Source: an uncultured Lachnospiraceae bacterium (GTDB lineage: Bacteria > Bacillota > Clostridia > Lachnospirales > Lachnospiraceae). From it: 64,000 bases of DNA. The first letter of the stretch is position 1. Each line of letters begins with the position of its first letter. Both the position numbers and the translations under genes were made by a program. Shown here in pieces: positions 60,090 to 64,000 of this stretch. The DNA is taken from positions 58,655-122,654 of the forward strand of contig CADBFZ010000011.1 in the NCBI GenBank assembly GCA_902794095.1. The letters run 5' to 3'. The notes under the pieces were generated by a model, which was not told where the DNA came from, made no database searches, and saw only the letters and a list, made by a program, of their open reading frames with translations.

Positions 60090-61118
60090 TTAGTTGAATT
60101 TAAATATCTTTTGCGCTATCTTATAGCACTCTACGGAAACCTTACGTCCGCCCTTGCCGGGAAGATTCATGGCATTTCCGGGAAGACCGCCTCTTAAATA
60201 AGCCCACAGATGCTTATCGCGGCCTTTGATATATGTCCACAGCTTCTGCTTTTCCTGAAGGCTGTCCTCGGTATTTTTCTTGATGAGAAGTATAGAGGAG
60301 ATCGTGGTAATGATCTCAAGGTAATTTCTCATATACTTATATCTCTTCTTGTCCTTGAGAGCCATGGCTTTATTATCAACGAGATAATCGATCATCAGAT
60401 AATTAACCCTGAGCTGCTGATCGATCCTGGAAATCATGATCTCTTCATTTACGGACTGATCCTCACGTCCGATGTAATATCTGTAGAAATTAACATCCAG
60501 ATAATACATCTTCTCAACATGGAGAAGAGGTTCGTAAACATAGAGATTATCCACATAGAATGTATGCTCGGGAAGAACCATTCCGGAATCTCTGAGGATC
60601 TGAGTCCTGTAGATTGCGGAATGCATCAGGATATAATGTCCCTTTGAAAAATGATGGCAATCACTCCAGGTAAAGATCTGATCCTGAGGAAGCATTCTGT
60701 GGAAATGAATTACTTTCTTTCTCTTCTCGCCGTCTTTCTCATAGACATAGTTGCTGATGAGAAGATCAAGCTTCTCGCCGCACATGACCAGCTCTTTGAG
60801 TTTCCCGAGGATCTTGGCATAGGCACTTTTCTTAACCCAGTCATCCGAATCAACGACCTTGAAAAACAGGCCTGTCGCATTCTGAATGCCGGTATTTACC
60901 GCGCCGCCATGTCCCTTGTTGGGCTGATCAATGGCACGGACTATTCCGGGATACTTCGCCTCATATTCTTTGGCAATATCAAGTGTATTGTCCTTGGTAG
61001 ATCCGTCATTTACTACCAGGATCTCGACATCATCCCCTCCGGGCAGGAGTGACTCTATCGCCCTTCTCATATAAGCTGCTGAATTATAACAGGGAATGGT
61101 GATCGTCAAAAGCTTCAT
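60090..61118 (-). CDS. Family 2 glycosyltransferase
   Basis: A 342-residue GT-A fold transferase. ITIPCYNSAAYMRRAIESLL opens the domain, VVNDGSTKDNT holds the nucleotide-binding Asp, and VVDSDDWVKK the DxD metal site. The C-terminal 100 residues are basic and helical without membrane segments. It should add a sugar to a surface glycan or lipid; no other glycan gene is nearby. Its own terminator and the 100-bp upstream gap suggest a single-gene unit. Confidence 0.92.
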   Translation of the reverse strand: MKLLTITIPCYNSAAYMRRAIESLLPGGDDVEILVVNDGSTKDNTLDIAKEYEAKYPGIVRAIDQPNKGHGGAVNTGIQNATGLFFKVVDSDDWVKKSAYAKILGKLKELVMCGEKLDLLISNYVYEKDGEKRKKVIHFHRMLPQDQIFTWSDCHHFSKGHYILMHSAIYRTQILRDSGMVLPEHTFYVDNLYVYEPLLHVEKMYYLDVNFYRYYIGREDQSVNEEIMISRIDQQLRVNYLMIDYLVDNKAMALKDKKRYKYMRNYLEIITTISSILLIKKNTEDSLQEKQKLWTYIKGRDKHLWAYLRGGLPGNAMNLPGKGGRKVSVECYKIAQKIFKFN

Positions 61119-61220
61119 ATTCGTATATTCGGCCGCATTGGCCGTCTCCTTAAATATTAATTGCGCAAAAACGATTTTAAATCCTAATCCGGAAAATGTA
61201 CAGAAAAAGGTTCAGTACAG

Positions 61221-62132
61221 CTAAGGATCCGCTCCTAATTTTCCTCCCTTATAAGGTACTCTTGCGGAAGGAACTTCTTCGGATGCAGGGTCCGTATGAA
61301 CGGACTGATCGTCAAAAAAGATCTGTGCACCAAATGCCTTGAGTATCTCTTTCTTCTCGACCCCTCCGAGGAAAAATGCCTCGTCGAGTCTGACATTCCA
61401 GCTTCTGAGAGTCTTGATGACTCTTTCGTGGGCAGGTGCACTTCTTGCGGTAACAAGAGCAGTACGGATGGGACACTCCTCACCGTAGGTTTCACGGATC
61501 TGGGTAAGCTTCTTCAGGAAGCTTGCGAAAGGTCCTTCGTTGAGGGGATTGTCCGCATTGATCTCTTCGTTTTCTTCGAATGCCTTAAGCCCCTTCTCTT
61601 TGTAGATCACTTCGGATGCATCATCGAAAAGTACGGCATCTCCGTCAAATGCGATCCTGATGGATCCGTCGGTGGCACCGGGATAGGAATGATCGGTGAT
61701 TATCATGCCGGCTGCGATACCGCTGTTGATCGCATTCTGTACATCATCCTCATATGCCGAGAGGAACAGATCCGTTTTAAACGCCTTCAGATAGGGTGAA
61801 AGCGATGATCCGCTGGCAAGTACCGCACGGGTGATCTTAAGTCCGTAATGCTTGATGGAATTAAAAACCCTGAGCGATGTGTTCGTGGAATTTCTCGACA
61901 TGATGATAACCTCTACGAGAGGGTTATCGGGATCTTTGTCATTAAGTGAAAGAAGGCTCTTGATAAGCGAAAAACCGGGTCCGGGCTCGAGAATATCCTT
62001 CTCATGCTCGAACTGGTAAGACTGATACGCATCAAGTCCTTCTCTTTCAAATATTTCGTTTTCTTTGGTCAGATCAAAAAGAGCTCTTGATGAAACTCCT
62101 ATGACCATTTTATCTTCAAGTGCGTATGCCAT
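61221..62132 (-). CDS. Cytosolic 5'-nucleotidase (NT5C1-like)
   Basis: A 303-residue protein like eukaryotic cytosolic 5'-nucleotidase I, a HAD-related phosphatase. LVEVIIMSRNSTNTSLRVFN, SGSSLSPYLKAFKTDLFLSA, IRIAFDGDAVLFDDASEV (nucleophile region DGDAVLF) and FLGGVEKKEIL, IFFDDQ are the recognised runs. It would dephosphorylate nucleoside monophosphates. AAGGAGG is 5 bp upstream of the ATG at 62132, which starts after the DUF1653 gene's end overlap region; a longer frame has no site. Confidence 0.85.
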   Translation of the reverse strand: MAYALEDKMVIGVSSRALFDLTKENEIFEREGLDAYQSYQFEHEKDILEPGPGFSLIKSLLSLNDKDPDNPLVEVIIMSRNSTNTSLRVFNSIKHYGLKITRAVLASGSSLSPYLKAFKTDLFLSAYEDDVQNAINSGIAAGMIITDHSYPGATDGSIRIAFDGDAVLFDDASEVIYKEKGLKAFEENEEINADNPLNEGPFASFLKKLTQIRETYGEECPIRTALVTARSAPAHERVIKTLRSWNVRLDEAFFLGGVEKKEILKAFGAQIFFDDQSVHTDPASEEVPSARVPYKGGKLGADP

Positions 62133-62161
62133 AAGCCCTCCTTGGGGCCGTACAGTGTTCG

Positions 62162-62698
62162 TCACTTTCTGAGTCGTTCACCCTCGTATTTGCCGAGAAT
62201 AATAAGTGATTCGCGAAGGGACTGGTACTTGGTTCGGATATCTCCTTCGGGAAGTTCGACGTCACATGCGGTAGCCATTGTAATAAGCATCTCATCGGTA
62301 AGTCTGTGATTAAGGGATGCAAGTATGTGAAGTCTGTCCGCGGAGCTCTTGGCATCAAGGAAATCTTCAACCTCGGGATCAAGTCCTTCCGTTCCTGAAG
62401 CCTGTACCTTGGCTGCAGGTTCCGCCTGAGGTGCGGGCTGAGAAGGCTGTACTGCCTTGCTCTCCTGTCCGGGTACCACTAATTCGAATCTCATATCCTG
62501 TGTAGCATCGGGATATTTAACCTTATCTACGGGAGAGAGGAAATTGACCACGGGTCTGGCCCATACCTTGGACGGATCCTCTTCGGATCTGTAGATCACA
62601 AGTCCCTCTGAAGTCTCGGTGTGTTGTGCAATGGTGACGATCCTGTACAAACCGCCTTTAAAATGTCTGTAAAGTTCTCCTTCAACGGGCTGAGCCAT
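62162..62698 (-). CDS. DUF1653 domain-containing protein
   Basis: A 178-residue soluble protein. The N-terminal DUF1653 (LYRHFKGGLYRIVTIAQHTE, VIYRSEEDPSKVWARPVVNF) is followed by a Pro/Ala/Gln-rich linker (about 80-105) and a C-terminal helical domain (DRLHILASLNHRLTDEMLI). Function is unknown. It precedes the 5'-nucleotidase gene by 29 bp and is probably co-transcribed. Confidence 0.88.
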   Translation of the reverse strand: MAQPVEGELYRHFKGGLYRIVTIAQHTETSEGLVIYRSEEDPSKVWARPVVNFLSPVDKVKYPDATQDMRFELVVPGQESKAVQPSQPAPQAEPAAKVQASGTEGLDPEVEDFLDAKSSADRLHILASLNHRLTDEMLITMATACDVELPEGDIRTKYQSLRESLIILGKYEGERLRK

Positions 62699-62776
62699 AT
62701 TGTCTCCTTATACTAAATTCTTATTTGGATTGTCTGTAAAACAGACACTAACAGTATAACCCATCCGCCGCTAAAA

Positions 62777-63166
62777 TTAAATAATCTTGATACCTGTGGT
62801 GCATCTCGGATCCGAGAAAGAAAGTCCTTCGAGAGCCTCTTTGATCTCCTCTATCTTTTCATCGGAAGCATATTCGAATCTGCTGTTGTGAACGCTTAAG
62901 GTGTAGGTTCTCATTCCGTTCTCATCGGTGGTGTGGTTAAGCATCACTCCGGAATTTACATAACCCTTTTCGTTCAGATACTCCCTTGCGCTGCTTACGT
63001 ATTCATCCTCGAGAATCTCGAAGTATTCGTTAAGTGCTTCGCTGTCGTTTCTCTCAAGACCTTTTACCGTCAGTGAGAAAAGAAAGAAAGCACCGGCAAT
63101 GAGAAGCACTGTTAAAAGTCCCAGATACATGTATTCTTTTTTAAAAATGTTTTTTACTGTATTCAT
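62777..63166 (-). CDS. Small membrane-anchored protein, unknown
   Basis: A 129-residue protein with a basic start (MNTVKNIFKKEYMY), one membrane helix (about 14-34) and an outer helical plus beta domain (NEYFEILEDEYVSSAREYLN, then RTYTLSVHNSRFEYA). No family recognised. The ATG at 63166 follows AAAGGCAGG; the frame extends upstream to a TTG that lacks a site. Confidence 0.7.
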   Translation of the reverse strand: MNTVKNIFKKEYMYLGLLTVLLIAGAFFLFSLTVKGLERNDSEALNEYFEILEDEYVSSAREYLNEKGYVNSGVMLNHTTDENGMRTYTLSVHNSRFEYASDEKIEEIKEALEGLSFSDPRCTTGIKII

Positions 63167-63260
63167 AATGAACCTGCCTTTCATAATAAACCGTTTCAAA
63201 CGGGTTCTTCGCCCTTACAAGACAGATTCTAAAACATGGGATGTGTAAAATTTTCCACAT

Positions 63261-63301
63261 AAAAAAGATGACAGAGGAACTGTCCCTCTGTCATCTTTTT
63301 T
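63261..63301. terminator. Bidirectional terminator of the GACAGAGG type
   Basis: A perfect 17-bp stem (63261-63277 with 63285-63301) with loop AACTGTC, A and T ends; it ends the GGDEF gene. Confidence 0.93.
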
Positions 63302-63314
63302 ATATTTATTATCT

Positions 63315-64000
63315 TTATTCTCTAACCGGTTCGGGCATCAGGTAAGCCGTAACCCTGTTTCTTCCGCCCTCTTTCGAAGCATACACACCTGCATCGGCGT
63401 ACTTGAATGCATCTGAGAAGGATGTGGGGAATGTGGAGCTTACGATACCGCAGCTGAAGGTAACGTTTCTGTCGGTGAATTTGTAATGGATCTTTCCGAA
63501 CTTCTCTCTTAGGTCATCCATATACTCGATGTGCTCGTGGAAGTCACCTCCGTCGAATACAAAGATGAATTCCTCTCCGCCGTAACGTCCGACCACCAGG
63601 TTGTCCTTCATGTTCTTATTAACCGTATCACCGAACTTCCAGAGAACCACGTCTCCGTTTTTATGTCCGTATGTATCGTTGATGCTCTTGAAGAAGTCAA
63701 GGTCAACAACCGCAAGTGAAACGGGATGTTCGGGTGATGCGTTAAGAAGGAATATATCTGCTTTCTCCTGGGCATAGGGCCTTGTGTGGAGATAAGTAAG
63801 CTGATCGATCTCAAGTCTCTGACGGTAGCTCTCCTGCTTCTCGTTAGCGGCATAGACGATATTTTGCATCTCCTTGTTATAGAGGATGATGGTTCTTGAA
63901 ACAATCGCACCGCAGGCAAGAACGAACATTACAACCAGCATGCTCTGAAGGAAGTACGAATACTCATCGGGATACATAAGCATCTGGAAGAATGCGCTCA
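63315..64000 (-). CDS. GGDEF-domain diguanylate cyclase, 5' end outside window
   Basis: The C-terminal part of a membrane-bound diguanylate cyclase. After a hydrophobic helix (about 10-32 of the visible part) and a coiled segment, the GGDEF domain spans about 75-215 with VDLDFFKSINDTYGH and the active loop GRYGGEEF, a normal variant. No RxxD inhibitory site precedes GGEEF. The frame stays open to base 64000, so more membrane helices or a sensor probably lie upstream. Product: c-di-GMP. Confidence 0.92.
   Translation of the reverse strand, partial: SAFFQMLMYPDEYSYFLQSMLVVMFVLACGAIVSRTIILYNKEMQNIVYAANEKQESYRQRLEIDQLTYLHTRPYAQEKADIFLLNASPEHPVSLAVVDLDFFKSINDTYGHKNGDVVLWKFGDTVNKNMKDNLVVGRYGGEEFIFVFDGGDFHEHIEYMDDLREKFGKIHYKFTDRNVTFSCGIVSSTFPTSFSDAFKYADAGVYASKEGGRNRVTAYLMPEPVRE

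Noticed and set aside
1-64000. tRNA, rRNA, tmRNA or riboswitch genes
   Set aside because: I saw no GGTTCRA-type T-loop with cloverleaf arms, no rRNA core sequence and no riboswitch core I know; a covariance search would be needed to be sure.

Overview
The window reads as a chromosome segment of an anaerobic Firmicute, most likely a Lachnospiraceae bacterium of the Butyrivibrio/Pseudobutyrivibrio kind. The inference rests on the gene set (pyruvate phosphate dikinase, PPi-dependent phosphofructokinase, rubrerythrin, DUF3021-LytTR, DUF6320, DUF5050, Gx transporter with NusG domain II), strong AGGAGG ribosome binding sites and moderate GC. Almost every gene lies on the minus strand. I found no rRNA, tRNA, CRISPR array, transposase or phage structural gene. 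The genes at both window edges are cut.

Layout. 1-2100: regulator end, DUF3021-LytTR pair, an unrecognised membrane-anchored protein. 2100-8230: double-rubredoxin rubrerythrin, hybrid histidine kinase, AlaX-type editing protein, a lone type IV pilin-like protein, a sugar-binding lipoprotein. 8250-19800: chemoreceptor, ppdK, PH-like protein, PHP phosphoesterase, ABC-F ATPase, a palindromic repeat pair, PPi-PFK, Gln-rich membrane protein, Ogg-like glycosylase. 19820-26470: two alpha/beta hydrolases, a PGDYG-like protein, and a maf-dus-acyltransferase-DUF6320-esterase operon. 26490-31850: second repeat pair and a pheA-ppx-ppk1 operon. 32000-39680: DUF5050 protein, then an accessory block with a winged-helix regulator, a CbbX-like AAA+ protein, small unknowns, and a PD-(D/E)XK nuclease plus beta-CASP metallo-hydrolase pair next to an ArsR regulator. 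39680-44290: apbE, NusG-II and Gx transporter genes, and folate genes folE-folP-folBK. 44540-51680: lipid kinase, PAP2 protein, and a MoxR-DUF58-VWA-VWA-TPR (Bat-like) operon. 51850-55620: ABC transporter with GntR regulator, and TetR with two flavodoxin-like proteins; both sets have striking palindromic operators. 55730-58790: a compact operon encoding a zinc-ribbon pseudokinase-like protein, a VWA protein and a divergent adenylosuccinate-synthetase homologue. 58830-64000: repeat lipoprotein, glycosyltransferase, 5'-nucleotidase, DUF1653 protein, GGDEF protein.

Most notable are: (1) a family of about 200-300 bp structured palindromic elements present as two head-to-head pairs (16445-16998 and 26495-27016), in which hairpin arms differ between copies yet stay complementary while internal loops are invariant; (2) the zinc-ribbon/VWA/PurA-like operon, whose synthetase homologue has lost the aspartate-binding loop and the guanine-recognition motif of PurA; (3) the nuclease plus beta-CASP hydrolase pair, a possible undescribed defence module. 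Function for all three is inference.
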